NCBI GenBank assembly: GCA_965178525.1
Contig: CBCXVS010000058.1
Span: forward strand, 1 to 29,504
Direction: 5' to 3'
Length of the DNA: 29,504 nt
From: CBCXVS01 sp965178525
GTDB lineage: Bacteria > Tectomicrobia > Entotheonellia > Entotheonellales > Entotheonellaceae
In this document: piece after piece, positions 16,164-24,875 of the stretch
Layout: each line of letters opens with the position of its first letter
How positions within the stretch are numbered: the stretch's first letter is position 1
The notes under the pieces: model-generated
Seen by the model: only the letters and a program-made list of their open reading frames with translations
Database searches by the model: none
What the model was told of the DNA's origin: nothing
Made by a program: the position numbers and the translations under genes

Positions 16164-19100
16164 ATGCCGATTCCTCCTCCCATGCAAGCGATGGAACGTC
16201 AGGGCGACATCCCCCTCTCTTTTGCGCAGCAACGTCTGTGGTTCCTAGCGCAAATGGACGGCCCGAGTCCGACCTACAACCTGCCCATGCGGCTCCGTTT
16301 GACGGGCTCTCTCGACGTAGTGGCCTTGGAACAGTCACTGCCCGAGGTCGTCCGGCGTCACGAGCTGTTGCGCACCACCTTCCATCGGGTTGAAGGCGGA
16401 AGCCCTCTAGTTGCAGTCCAACGGATCGCGCCCAGCTTGCACCTGCCATGGCACGTGGTGGATCTGCAACATGAGACCGAGCCGGAGCAGACGCGTACCT
16501 TGCAGCATCTGCTGGCTGAAGATGTACGGCAACGTTTTGATCTGGCGGCAGGACCGCTCCTGCGGGTCACGCTGTATAGGTTGAGCGAGACCGAACATGT
16601 CCTGTTACTCAATATGCACCACATCGTCACGGATGGCTGGTCGCTGCGGGTATTGTGGGAAGAAGTCGATCGCCTGTACCGCGCCTTTACAGCCGGTGCG
16701 CCCTCGCCTCTGCCGGCCTTACCCCTGCAATACGCCGACTTCGCCCAGTGGCAGCGGCAGTGGCTGCAGGGGGAGGTGCTGACTCGTCAGTCGGCCTATT
16801 GGCAGCAGCAATTGGCCGATACCCCGCCTTTGCTGGAACTCCCAACCGATTATCCGCGTCCATCGGTACAGAGCTATCGCGGCCAAACCGAGCGGTTCGA
16901 GTTGGAGCCCGAGCTGACGGCACAACTGCGGACTCTGAGTCATCGCTTCGGTGTCAGCCTGTTTATGACCCTGTACGCCACTTTTGCCGTGCAACTCTTT
17001 CGCTACAGTGGGCAAAAGGATATCGTCATTGGCACCCCGGTCGCCAACCGGCACTATCGCGAGATCGAGCCACTCATCGGTTTTTTTGTCAATACCCTGG
17101 CCTTGCGCCTCAACCTGTCCGAGCATCCGAGCTTTGCCGCCTTGTTGCAACAGGTGCGCCAGGTCACACTGGAGGCTTACACGCACCAGGATATCCCATT
17201 TGAGCAGTTGGTGGGTGAACTCGATGTGGTCCGCAACCTGAGCCATACGCCGGTGTTTCAGGTGATGTTTTCCATGGAAAACCTCGCGCTAGATCAGCTC
17301 GCCTGCGGCGACTTGCAGGTCACGCCGATGGCGCTTGACAGTGACATCGCGCTGTTTGATCTGACTTTAGGTCTCAGCGAGCAGGGATCAGAGATCGGTG
17401 CAAGGCTACAGGGCGAACTCGAATACAATACGGACCTGTTTGCGCGCCTGACAATTTGCCGGATGATCAACCATTTCCGGCAATTGCTGACCGGCATCAC
17501 GGCCGATCCGGAACAGCGGATTCACACGCTGCCGCTATTGACGGCGGCCGAACGGCAGCAACTGTTAGTCGAATGGAACACCACCGAGGTGCCGTGTCAG
17601 GCTGACGCTTGCATACAGCCGTTATTCGAGACCCAGGTGGCACGTACCCCGGCGGCTGTCGCCGTGATAGGCGAGGGGGAGCGGTTGACCTATCGGCAGC
17701 TCAACGACCGAGCCAATCAGCTGGCCCATCATCTGCAAGCTTTAGGAGTCGCTCCGGAGGAACCGGTGGGTTTGTATATGGAACGCTCGTTGGAGATGGT
17801 GGTGGGCCTGCTAGGCATCCTCAAGGCCGGTGGCGTCTATGTGCCATTGGACCCGGCCTATCCGGCGGAACGACTGGCCTTCATGCTGGATGATACACGG
17901 GTACAGGTGCTGCTCACACATGACCAGGAGGTCGAGTTTGCCAAAGCGCGCAGCGTCCGAGTCGTGTGCTTTACCGAAATAGCCATTGGCCAGCAGCCAA
18001 CACACAACCCGGTCAGCGCAGTAGACTCAGGCCATTTGGCCTACATCATCTACACCTCAGGCTCCACTGGACAGCCCAAAGGCGTCCTGATTGAGCATGG
18101 CGCTTTGGCGAACCACTGCCGCACCATCCAGCATACCTATAATCTGACGGCGGCAGACCGCGTCCTGCAGTTTGCGTCTTTCAGTTTTGACGTGTCGTTA
18201 GAACAACTGCTCGCGCCATTGCTCGTGGGGGCTACGGTGGTGATTGGCGGCCTCTGGGCGCCCATGCAGTTTCACCGGAACGTACAAGAATTCGGCCTAA
18301 CCGTGGTGGACTTGCCGCCTGCTTACTGTCAGCAGGTGTTGGCGATCTGGGTGGCCGAACCCGCCTTGGCGATGGCCACCACCCTCAGACTGATGATCGT
18401 GGGTGGAGACGCCGCGCCTCCTGAACTGGCCTCATTGTGGCAGCAAGCGAGGCTGCCGTCCGTATGCTTGCTCAATGCGTATGGCCCGACCGAGGCGACG
18501 ATCACGGCAACGGTCTTCGAGGTGCCGCCCGCTTTCGAGCCAGCTCGATATCGGCTGGGCCTGCCGATTGGCCGTCCCTTGGCCAACCGGCAGGTCTATA
18601 TTCTGGATCCTGGCCTGCAGCCCGTGCCGCTCGGGGTCCCAGGAGAATTGTATCTGGGTGGTGCCGGCCTGGCGCGGGGATATGTGAACCGTCCGGCGTT
18701 GATGGAAGCAACGTTTGTCGCCAATCCGTTTGGGGCCGGGCGGTTGTACCGGACGGGAGACCTCGTCCGGTATATAGTAGACCCTACGGATCAGCCCGTT
18801 ATCGAGTGTCTCGGCCGCGTTGACCAACAGGTTAAGATACGCGGATTTCGCATGGAGTTAGGAGAGGTTGAGGCCGTTCTGCGTACCCATCCGACGGTGC
18901 GGGAGGTGGCGGCCGTCGTCCTGGAAGACCCACCTGGCGACAAGCGGCTGGTAGCGTATGTCGTGCTGCAACCGGAGGCCAGCGCCTCACAGCAGGCACC
19001 GCGCGTGACGGCACTCCGTACGCATCTCAAGCAAACCCTGCCCGATTATATGCTCCCAGCGGCGTTTGTGTTTCCGGACTGTCTGCCATTGACCGCCAAT

Positions 19101-19397
19101 GGCCAAATCGATCGTCGTACCCTGTCGAGACGCCCTCTGGATGCGGCGGACATGTCTTCAACTCGCAGCACACCCGATATCTTGCCCCAGAGCCATCTGG
19201 AAAAAGCGATTGCCGCGATTTGGCGCGATGTGCTCGCCCTAGACCACCTCGGTATTCACGATAACTTCTTCGAAGTCGGGGGCCATTCCCTCCTGGCGCT
19301 TCAGGTCCATACCCAACTTCTGGACGCCGTGAGGAGAGCATCGACATCATCGATCTGTTTCACTATCCGACGATCGCATCACTCGCCCGCTACTTGA
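16164..19397 (+). CDS. NRPS C-A-PCP module (third module of gene 2)
   Basis: The best-preserved module of gene 2. The condensation domain has IPLSFAQQRLWFLAQ, RHELLRTTF, canonical HHIVTDG and IGFFVNTLALRLNL. The adenylation domain has YTSGSTGQPKG, NAYGPTEATIT, YRTGDLVRY and RGFRMELGEVE. The carrier has FFEVGGHSLLALQV. A4 specificity positions read D-V-E-D-I-G-A-I-T; Glu at 239 and Asp at 278 suggest a basic substrate (Arg or Lys type, inference). The A10 motif is NGQIDRR, so the key Lys is Gln. ATG 16164 is 9 bases after TAG 16152-16154, and the same frame upstream holds PCP3, so the start is artificial. A one-base loss near 19331 garbles the last 20 or so residues; the real end is 19519. Confidence 0.85.
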   Translation: MPIPPPMQAMERQGDIPLSFAQQRLWFLAQMDGPSPTYNLPMRLRLTGSLDVVALEQSLPEVVRRHELLRTTFHRVEGGSPLVAVQRIAPSLHLPWHVVDLQHETEPEQTRTLQHLLAEDVRQRFDLAAGPLLRVTLYRLSETEHVLLLNMHHIVTDGWSLRVLWEEVDRLYRAFTAGAPSPLPALPLQYADFAQWQRQWLQGEVLTRQSAYWQQQLADTPPLLELPTDYPRPSVQSYRGQTERFELEPELTAQLRTLSHRFGVSLFMTLYATFAVQLFRYSGQKDIVIGTPVANRHYREIEPLIGFFVNTLALRLNLSEHPSFAALLQQVRQVTLEAYTHQDIPFEQLVGELDVVRNLSHTPVFQVMFSMENLALDQLACGDLQVTPMALDSDIALFDLTLGLSEQGSEIGARLQGELEYNTDLFARLTICRMINHFRQLLTGITADPEQRIHTLPLLTAAERQQLLVEWNTTEVPCQADACIQPLFETQVARTPAAVAVIGEGERLTYRQLNDRANQLAHHLQALGVAPEEPVGLYMERSLEMVVGLLGILKAGGVYVPLDPAYPAERLAFMLDDTRVQVLLTHDQEVEFAKARSVRVVCFTEIAIGQQPTHNPVSAVDSGHLAYIIYTSGSTGQPKGVLIEHGALANHCRTIQHTYNLTAADRVLQFASFSFDVSLEQLLAPLLVGATVVIGGLWAPMQFHRNVQEFGLTVVDLPPAYCQQVLAIWVAEPALAMATTLRLMIVGGDAAPPELASLWQQARLPSVCLLNAYGPTEATITATVFEVPPAFEPARYRLGLPIGRPLANRQVYILDPGLQPVPLGVPGELYLGGAGLARGYVNRPALMEATFVANPFGAGRLYRTGDLVRYIVDPTDQPVIECLGRVDQQVKIRGFRMELGEVEAVLRTHPTVREVAAVVLEDPPGDKRLVAYVVLQPEASASQQAPRVTALRTHLKQTLPDYMLPAAFVFPDCLPLTANGQIDRRTLSRRPLDAADMSSTRSTPDILPQSHLEKAIAAIWRDVLALDHLGIHDNFFEVGGHSLLALQVHTQLLDAVRRASTSSICFTIRRSHHSPAT

Positions 19398-19592
19398 GTC
19401 AGAGGCAGCCGGAGCAACCCGCATGGCAAGCGAACCAGAGTCGTTCGCAAGCTCGGCGCACGGCGATCCGGCAGCGTGCGACCCAACAGTTAGAACGAAG
19501 AAACCGAACGCGCCACTAGTGGGCGGGTATGGTTCTACGGCAAAAGACATGAAGCATCACGGGAGTGCGAAGCAGGGAAAGGAACCGCTCTC

Positions 19593-21710
19593 ATGTTACT
19601 TTTAGTACCGCTTGTCATCGGTGGGATACTCGTTGTAACGAGCACCAAGTTGGCGCATAAGCGCCTCAAAAAACGCCAAACACTCCTAATGGAAAGACTC
19701 CATTCGCCACCACAACACGCGACATCGTTGGTCCATTCCAGCGTGCAGGCTGTGAAAAAATTTAAAAACGAGACCCTCATCCCGCTTTTCGATGACGCAC
19801 GTAGTCAGTACATTCAAAAGATATCTCTAGAAGAAGAGGTCTTGAGCGAAGAGCAGAAGGCGGCTAATAAACATTTCATCTTTTCGATTATACTGTTCTC
19901 CAGTACGTCCACATGTACAATCCTTTACCCTCCTCTGGTGTTACTTCACATCCCTTTCTTGTTGTATCTGGCTTACCCATTTTACAAGGCGGGCATCGAA
20001 TCACTATTTGTCGAACGGCGCATCACGACCATGCTGGTCGACGTCATACTGGGCCTTGGCGCTTTGGTTTACACGCCTTTCAACCCGTCTATTTTAGTCA
20101 TCGCTACGGCAGTAGCCTTAGCGATGTCCTATATCAATAAACTGGTAACCAAGACCAAAAGTGGCACCCGAAAAAACCTGACCCATCTCTTTGGGCAGCA
20201 ACCCCAAAATGTCTGGGTCATTCAGGGTGACATGGAAATGGAGATTCCGTTCGAGAAAGTCCGGATTGGCGATGTAGTGGTGGTCGAGGCGGGGATGATG
20301 ATCCCTGTGGATGGATGTATCCACCAGGGCGTGTGCAGTATTGACCAGCATAAATTGACGGGCGAAGCGCAACCTGCGGAAAAGGGCGTTGGCGATCCTG
20401 TCTTTGCCGCCACGGTGGTCCTCTCCGGCAAAATTTACATCCACGTTGAAAAGACAGGTGAAGAGACGGCCGCAGCGCAGATTGGCCATATTCTCAATGA
20501 GACGACGGATTTCACCCCCTCGGTGCAGATACGGGGGCGGGAGATTGCCGACCGAGCCGCCGCTCCCACGCTCGGGCTGAGCGTCCTCTCGCTGCCATGG
20601 GTGGGGCCGAGTCAAGCCCTCGCTATTCTATTTTCCGGCGTCGGCTACAATATGCAAATTTTGGGACCGCTCAGTGTCTTGAATTTTCTCCAAATCATGG
20701 CGCATCAAGGTATTTTGATTAAAGATGGCCGCGCCTTAGAACAGGTGAGCAAAATCGACACGGTCGTCTTCGACAAAACGGGTACGCTCACCTTGGAACA
20801 GCCCCATGTAGGAGCGATCTACCGTTATCATGGCTACACCGAAGCAGACATCTTGACTTATGCCGCGGCAGCGGAACATCGCCAAGCCCACCCGATTGCC
20901 AAAGCCATTCAATTGTCAGCACACGAACGGCAATTGACCCTCCCGGACATTGGCGGCGCCACCTACGAAGTCGGCTATGGCATCAAGGTCAGCCTGGAGC
21001 AGAAGCGCATCCGGGTAGGCAGCAATCACTTCATGGCCCTGGAAGGGGTGGCGATGCCGACCGAACTCGAATCCATCGGGAAATCGGCTCACGAACAGGG
21101 CTATTCGTTGGTGTATGTCGCGATTGACGACCACCTCGGCGGCGTCATTGAGTTACATCCGACGGTCCGGCCAGAGGCCAAGCACATCGTCAAGACCTTA
21201 GGGCAACGGGGGGTAGACATGTACATTATTTCGGGGGACCATGAACGCCCGACGCGCGCCCTCGCGGACGACCTCGGCATTGCCCATTACGTTGCCGAAA
21301 CATTGCCCGAACATAAGGCCGACCTCATCACGCAGTTACAAGAAGCAGGCCGCTCAGTCTGTTTCGTAGGCGATGGCATCAACGACTCCATCGCGCTGAA
21401 AAAGGCGAATGTCTCGATCTCCTTAGGCGGGGCCTCAACCATCGCGACGGATACCGCTCAGGTCATCTTGATGGACCAGACCTTGCATCAAATGGAGGAA
21501 CTCTTTGCCATCTCCGAGCAATTCGAGGCGAACATGAAGGTCAATCTGTACACGACGGTCATCCCGGGGGTCACGATTATTGGTGGCGCCTTTCTGGGCG
21601 TCGTCGGCTACGCTGCCGCTACCATTTTGTTTACGGGAGGACTGGGAATCGGTATCGTCAATTCAATGCTACCCTTGTTCAAGATGCGCGCAAATGGCAA
21701 GCTTCAGTAA
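19593..21710 (+). CDS. P1B-like P-type ATPase without CPC metal motif
   Basis: 705-residue membrane ATPase. It has the full catalytic set: LTGEA (actuator, near 256), DKTGTLT (phospho-Asp 394), the HP signature of P1B pumps (EHRQAHPIAK, near 434) and GDGINDSIAL (near 593). There are hydrophobic segments at the N-terminus, at about 90-120 and 145-180, two before the phosphorylation site, and two at the C-terminus. No N-terminal HMA domain with CxxC is present. Anchored on GILIKDG, the membrane CPC motif of metal pumps aligns with V-G-Y (about 350-352), while a downstream Pro is kept. The substrate is therefore unknown, and a soft-metal role is not supported. A GGGAAAGGAA stretch precedes ATG 19593 at a fair distance. 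The gene is undamaged, unlike the NRPS beside it. Self-resistance or export is speculation. Confidence 0.85.
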   Translation: MLLLVPLVIGGILVVTSTKLAHKRLKKRQTLLMERLHSPPQHATSLVHSSVQAVKKFKNETLIPLFDDARSQYIQKISLEEEVLSEEQKAANKHFIFSIILFSSTSTCTILYPPLVLLHIPFLLYLAYPFYKAGIESLFVERRITTMLVDVILGLGALVYTPFNPSILVIATAVALAMSYINKLVTKTKSGTRKNLTHLFGQQPQNVWVIQGDMEMEIPFEKVRIGDVVVVEAGMMIPVDGCIHQGVCSIDQHKLTGEAQPAEKGVGDPVFAATVVLSGKIYIHVEKTGEETAAAQIGHILNETTDFTPSVQIRGREIADRAAAPTLGLSVLSLPWVGPSQALAILFSGVGYNMQILGPLSVLNFLQIMAHQGILIKDGRALEQVSKIDTVVFDKTGTLTLEQPHVGAIYRYHGYTEADILTYAAAAEHRQAHPIAKAIQLSAHERQLTLPDIGGATYEVGYGIKVSLEQKRIRVGSNHFMALEGVAMPTELESIGKSAHEQGYSLVYVAIDDHLGGVIELHPTVRPEAKHIVKTLGQRGVDMYIISGDHERPTRALADDLGIAHYVAETLPEHKADLITQLQEAGRSVCFVGDGINDSIALKKANVSISLGGASTIATDTAQVILMDQTLHQMEELFAISEQFEANMKVNLYTTVIPGVTIIGGAFLGVVGYAAATILFTGGLGIGIVNSMLPLFKMRANGKLQ

Positions 21711-21738
21711 GGGGCAAAACAAAATGGCATATATATCT

Positions 21739-21752
21739 TTCCTCTAGAGGAA
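21739..21752. promoter_or_regulatory. Perfect 14-bp palindrome, possible operator or hairpin
   Basis: TTCCTCTAGAGGAA is self-complementary. ATCT and AGAT flank it and pair if one T is bulged, giving an 18-bp imperfect inverted repeat. It lies 29 bases after the ATPase stop, in the 188-base gap before the next gene. No T-run follows, so a regulator site or RNA processing site is as likely as a terminator. Confidence 0.35.
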
Positions 21753-21898
21753 TAGATCAAGGTCATAAACAGCCCTAACCATGAGCAGGCAACTCTCTAC
21801 AGCCCGAAGTCCCCACAACGCCCGTGGCGATGTAGAAGTTGCCCGTTGTATCCGTCGTCATCCCAGTACTCCCCAGGTCTTGGAAGAGGAGGGGCGTC

Positions 21899-22939
21899 GT
21901 GGCTGAACTCACGCACGCGGAACGAGGCGTTTCGTCTACTAACCCCGGCATATTCCCTTGGATAGGGACCACGCCGCTTGATCTCTGGAGAATTACGCCG
22001 GACATTGTCGTCGCTTACGGAGAGTTATGGGCAGCAGAATATCTCTCGCCGCTTGAAACCATTCGCCATAAAGCTCGGGAAGTCATCGAGAGATTTTCCG
22101 AGCTCAAGGCGCATACGAGCTCTAGCTCAGCAGAGGGGGTATTTCTCGATATGGTCGAGGTAACGGCGATGCTGATCGCCGTCCACCTCATCGAACTCCA
22201 CGATGAGCGTCACGAGGAGGTGACCCGGATTCAGGACGAGGCGACTCGTCAATTGCCAGACGAGTTAAAAAAAGCGGTCATGTTCGGGGTGGGATATATC
22301 TTAGTTCGGGCTGCTGCCATCGGCATGGCGGTATTTCTCTTTACGAAAGTCATCGTGGCCGTCAAGTACACCTCCCTGGTAGACCAGCTCAAGCCGGTTC
22401 CGTTGGCAACCGGTCTCATCATCGGTGCTGCTCTTGCTGGATGGCGTATGTTTCGGACACTGGGTTGGGGGGTGGACTACGCCGCGACTCAGCGTCAACG
22501 TCGAGAAGCCGCGAAGCGCAAATTCAATCTGAAGCGCCAGGCATTGATTATGTTTGGTCGGGGATTGGCAGAGAATGCTTGGTGGGATTATTTACAAACG
22601 ACCGGCACGCAAGCCGCGATGCCCGAGGTGCCGCTTTCCACGATGTATGACGTCTGGCAAGCAACCGATGAAATCGAGGAGCACCTCCCGCAAGGTATGG
22701 GAGACGTGCTGACCGGGCTGTGGCGTGCGACGCTCCAGCGAATGAAGGCATGGACTAAACGACTGGGGACGCGCCGGAGTGAGGAGGAACAGCTTCTCGA
22801 CGATTATCGAGATCAGCTAGAGGCCAATCGACGTCAGTTTCCAGGAGCGCAACTTCTCTCTCGCCTGAGAGAACGGCGCTCAGACGAGCAGCCCGAAGGG
22901 ACGGACACGCCAGTTGCTCAGAAGGAGATGGAAACATGA
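21899..22939 (+). CDS. Unrecognised two-segment membrane protein
   Basis: About 346 residues if started at GTG 21899, which has a strong AGGAGG at 21887-21892, six bases upstream. The frame is open back to TTG 21839 (366 residues), but that start lacks such a site. I do not recognise the family. The N-terminal half is soluble and acidic. Two hydrophobic stretches follow (AVMFGVGYILVRAAAIGMAV and PLATGLIIGAALAGW) with a short loop between. A long, highly charged C-terminal region is rich in Arg, Lys and Glu and probably helical (QRQRREAAKRKF; RRSEEEQLLDDYRDQLEANR). The stop overlaps the next start (ATGA), implying translational coupling. Confidence 0.7.
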   Translation: MAELTHAERGVSSTNPGIFPWIGTTPLDLWRITPDIVVAYGELWAAEYLSPLETIRHKAREVIERFSELKAHTSSSSAEGVFLDMVEVTAMLIAVHLIELHDERHEEVTRIQDEATRQLPDELKKAVMFGVGYILVRAAAIGMAVFLFTKVIVAVKYTSLVDQLKPVPLATGLIIGAALAGWRMFRTLGWGVDYAATQRQRREAAKRKFNLKRQALIMFGRGLAENAWWDYLQTTGTQAAMPEVPLSTMYDVWQATDEIEEHLPQGMGDVLTGLWRATLQRMKAWTKRLGTRRSEEEQLLDDYRDQLEANRRQFPGAQLLSRLRERRSDEQPEGTDTPVAQKEMET

Positions 22940-23745
22940 CATGTGAATCGCGTTCGTCGGAAGGGGTGCACCGTGGTTGGCTCTACACCCTTTGGCGCCT
23001 ATTTGTCCTCCTCTTTTGCCCCGTTCGGAAAGTCGTCATCGACGGACGGGAAGCCGTCGTATACGTGTCGATGAACAAAGAGTTCTACTTGTGGATGATT
23101 TGGCTGCCGGGCCTGGTCTCCTCAGCTTGGGCAGCGAGCGGCGCCATCTCCGTCACGGCCATGGTCTGGATGATGTTGGCCTCCATATTTCTATGGTACG
23201 TAACCATCCGAACCCGGACGGACTTGAAACTTCTCATCTTCTGGGTGATTTTTGCGCTCTTGGTACTGCTTGCGTACAGACATGGCTATCTCGACGTGTT
23301 GTATATTCCGCAGATGATGGCAGCGCTGCAACAGCTGAGCCTGGGCATCACGCCTCAGACCCTTTGGGTGATTTCAATGGCCCTGTTCGTCGTCTGGCTG
23401 ATCAACTACGTCTACTGCAAGATCTACAGAGTTCGCATTCTCACTGCCAATATCCGCCGTTACTGGGTTTTCCCGATCGGTAGCCGATCGGTAGGTGTGA
23501 CGGGAACGGACTGCCGCAACGAACCACGCGACTGGCTCGAATTCATTTTTGGTCTCGGAGCTTATTCGGTCGTATTTCGTACTCGCACGGGTAGAGTGCT
23601 TGCGATTGACCATGGCTGCGTCTTACTGCCGCTTGTGCTCAGGACGTTTCGGACGCTCATTGACCAGATCAACACGGCCTCCGTGCCGGGGGCTGAAGGG
23701 ACCGACGGGGTAGACGTTGACGATTGGGGAGAAGAAGTATTCTAG
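22936..23745 (+). CDS. Unrecognised polytopic membrane protein
   Basis: 269 residues, starting at ATG 22936 inside the previous gene's stop (ATGA overlap), so the two are likely co-translated. Three or four hydrophobic segments are visible: near the N-terminus (LWRLFVLLFCPV), at about 50-95, LLIFWVIFALLVLLAY, and LWVISMALFVVWLINYVY. The C-terminal third is soluble (RRYWVFPIGSRSVGV; WLEFIFGLGAYSVVFRTRTG) and ends with an acidic tail. This part resembles a small beta-rich cytoplasmic domain, but I cannot name it. The neighbouring P-type ATPase and two-segment protein suggest a shared membrane function. Confidence 0.7.
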   Translation: MTCESRSSEGVHRGWLYTLWRLFVLLFCPVRKVVIDGREAVVYVSMNKEFYLWMIWLPGLVSSAWAASGAISVTAMVWMMLASIFLWYVTIRTRTDLKLLIFWVIFALLVLLAYRHGYLDVLYIPQMMAALQQLSLGITPQTLWVISMALFVVWLINYVYCKIYRVRILTANIRRYWVFPIGSRSVGVTGTDCRNEPRDWLEFIFGLGAYSVVFRTRTGRVLAIDHGCVLLPLVLRTFRTLIDQINTASVPGAEGTDGVDVDDWGEEVF

Positions 23746-24020
23746 ACGCGCCGAACGACGGCAACGAATCGCACGGAACGCGGATACAACCGCTTGGTAG
23801 GGGCGACAGGGCGAGCGCATTTGGCTTCTCCAGCATTGCCATTGAGCCGCTAGGAGCGATAAGATTGACAAAGTTGTGTCGAATTTCGCCTTCCTGCTCC
23901 CGTTCGTGTCGCACACCCCGATCGCATGACCGGCTATGTCTCGGTCGCTCCTGCGGGTCTGGACGCGCATGGTGCGGAGCTCACGTCGATCGTAGAAATT
24001 GAGCGAAATCTATGACCCCT

Positions 24021-24875
24021 CTACCCACCCATGTCAGGCGACCAGTTGTAAATCTTCACGAGGCTCCCGCCCATGAGGGCGGCACGCTCGGAATCCGATA
24101 GCTGGTCCGTCACCCGGAACGCCTCCACGCCCTGCTCGTAGGTCAACAATCTCACGGCCCGGGTCCAGTCGGTGCCCCACAGGCATCGCTCGAAGCCGAA
24201 CGCGTCGAAGACCTGGCCCAGAGACTCCCAGATGTCCGGATACGGGAAGGGCTGATGCGACAGGGTACAGGCTCCGGAAATCTTGATGGCCACGTTGTCG
24301 TATTCTGCAAGCGCAACCACGTGGGCCAAATCGGCGAACGGTTCGGGCGGCGCGGGTGGCTCGAAGGGTTGGATCAGACCCACATGATCGACCACCACCT
24401 GGGTGTCGGGATGGCGGCGAGCCAGTTTACGTAAGAGAGGCAGCTTGCCCCCACACGCCACATTCACCGGAATACCCGCTTGGGCGCCGGCGGCGAGGAT
24501 GCGATTGAGACCCGGGTGGTCCGCTTCGAGTGACGGGGCGGTGAGCATGAGGCGGGCGCCGACCACACCTGGTGTCCCGGCCCACTCCGCGATCTCGTCC
24601 GCGACCGCTTCCGACTGCGGATCGAAGGGCTTGATCAAGCCGAAGCGGCCCAGATGGGCCGCGTAGACCTCGAGGACATAGCTGGCATCGTAGCGATACA
24701 GACTGAAGGGCGAAACCAGCAACGCCCCATCGACGCCGACTGCGTCCATCGCGGCCACCATGTCATCGCCGGTGACCTCAGCCGGACCCTGCAAGAATCC
24801 GCTCCAAGGACGCTCCGGACGATCCCGCTCGTAGGCATGGACTTGTGAGTCAATCGTGGGCGTCTGAGTTGCCAT
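24021..24875 (-). CDS. Amidohydrolase family 2 (COG3618-like) metal-dependent hydrolase
   Basis: 284 residues with a TIM-barrel amidohydrolase pattern. The N-terminal metal motif reads DSQVHAYERD, a Gln replacing the first His of the usual HxH, as I recall for one subgroup of this family. Later it shows GLIKPFDP, VVGARLML, GIPVNVACGG, VVVDHVGL (barrel His) and LWGTDWTR (metal-site Asp), ending PDMGG. Members hydrolyse lactones, decarboxylate or hydrate small cyclic acids; the substrate here is unknown. ATG 24875 has an AAAGGGGG ribosome site just upstream on the minus strand. It is convergent with the membrane-protein gene and divergent from the SDR, which suggests joint control with the SDR/CoA-transferase run. 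Confidence 0.85.
   Translation of the reverse strand: MATQTPTIDSQVHAYERDRPERPWSGFLQGPAEVTGDDMVAAMDAVGVDGALLVSPFSLYRYDASYVLEVYAAHLGRFGLIKPFDPQSEAVADEIAEWAGTPGVVGARLMLTAPSLEADHPGLNRILAAGAQAGIPVNVACGGKLPLLRKLARRHPDTQVVVDHVGLIQPFEPPAPPEPFADLAHVVALAEYDNVAIKISGACTLSHQPFPYPDIWESLGQVFDAFGFERCLWGTDWTRAVRLLTYEQGVEAFRVTDQLSDSERAALMGGSLVKIYNWSPDMGG

Larger units (their letters stand above)
9680..19519 (+). pseudogene. NRPS gene 2, reconstructed C-A-PCP-C-A-PCP-C-A-PCP, multiply disrupted
   Basis: Three full NRPS modules can be followed by motif across changing frames, about 3,280 codons in all. Start ATG 9680 has AGGAAG about 8 bases upstream and lies just after the gene 1 stop. In-frame stops: TGA 10856, TAG 15019, TAG 15604, TAG 16152. 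Frame changes: G-run 10884-10890; 10-bp duplication 11719-11738; about 12530; about 12760; about 14075; about 14115-14140; about 15927-15931; about 19331. After the last change, the true frame runs to TAG 19517-19519 and completes the fourth carrier (DLFHYPTIASLARYL) and a basic tail (QARRTAIRQRATQQLERR). There is no TE or E domain. The 15925-16152 stretch holds PCP3 (FFDLGGHSLLATQV) in the frame of the last large fragment. It is either a real pseudogene or an error-rich assembly. Confidence 0.75.

Noticed and set aside
19423..19605. Small plus-strand ORF between gene 2 and the ATPase
   Set aside because: It overlaps the out-of-frame tail of gene 2, whose true frame ends at 19519 with a plausible C-terminal tail.
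23623..24002. Short ORFs on both strands between the membrane protein and amidohydrolase genes
   Set aside because: The sequences are Arg/Ser/Pro-rich, have no recognisable motif, overlap each other and have no good start signals. The 275-base gap shows nothing convincing.
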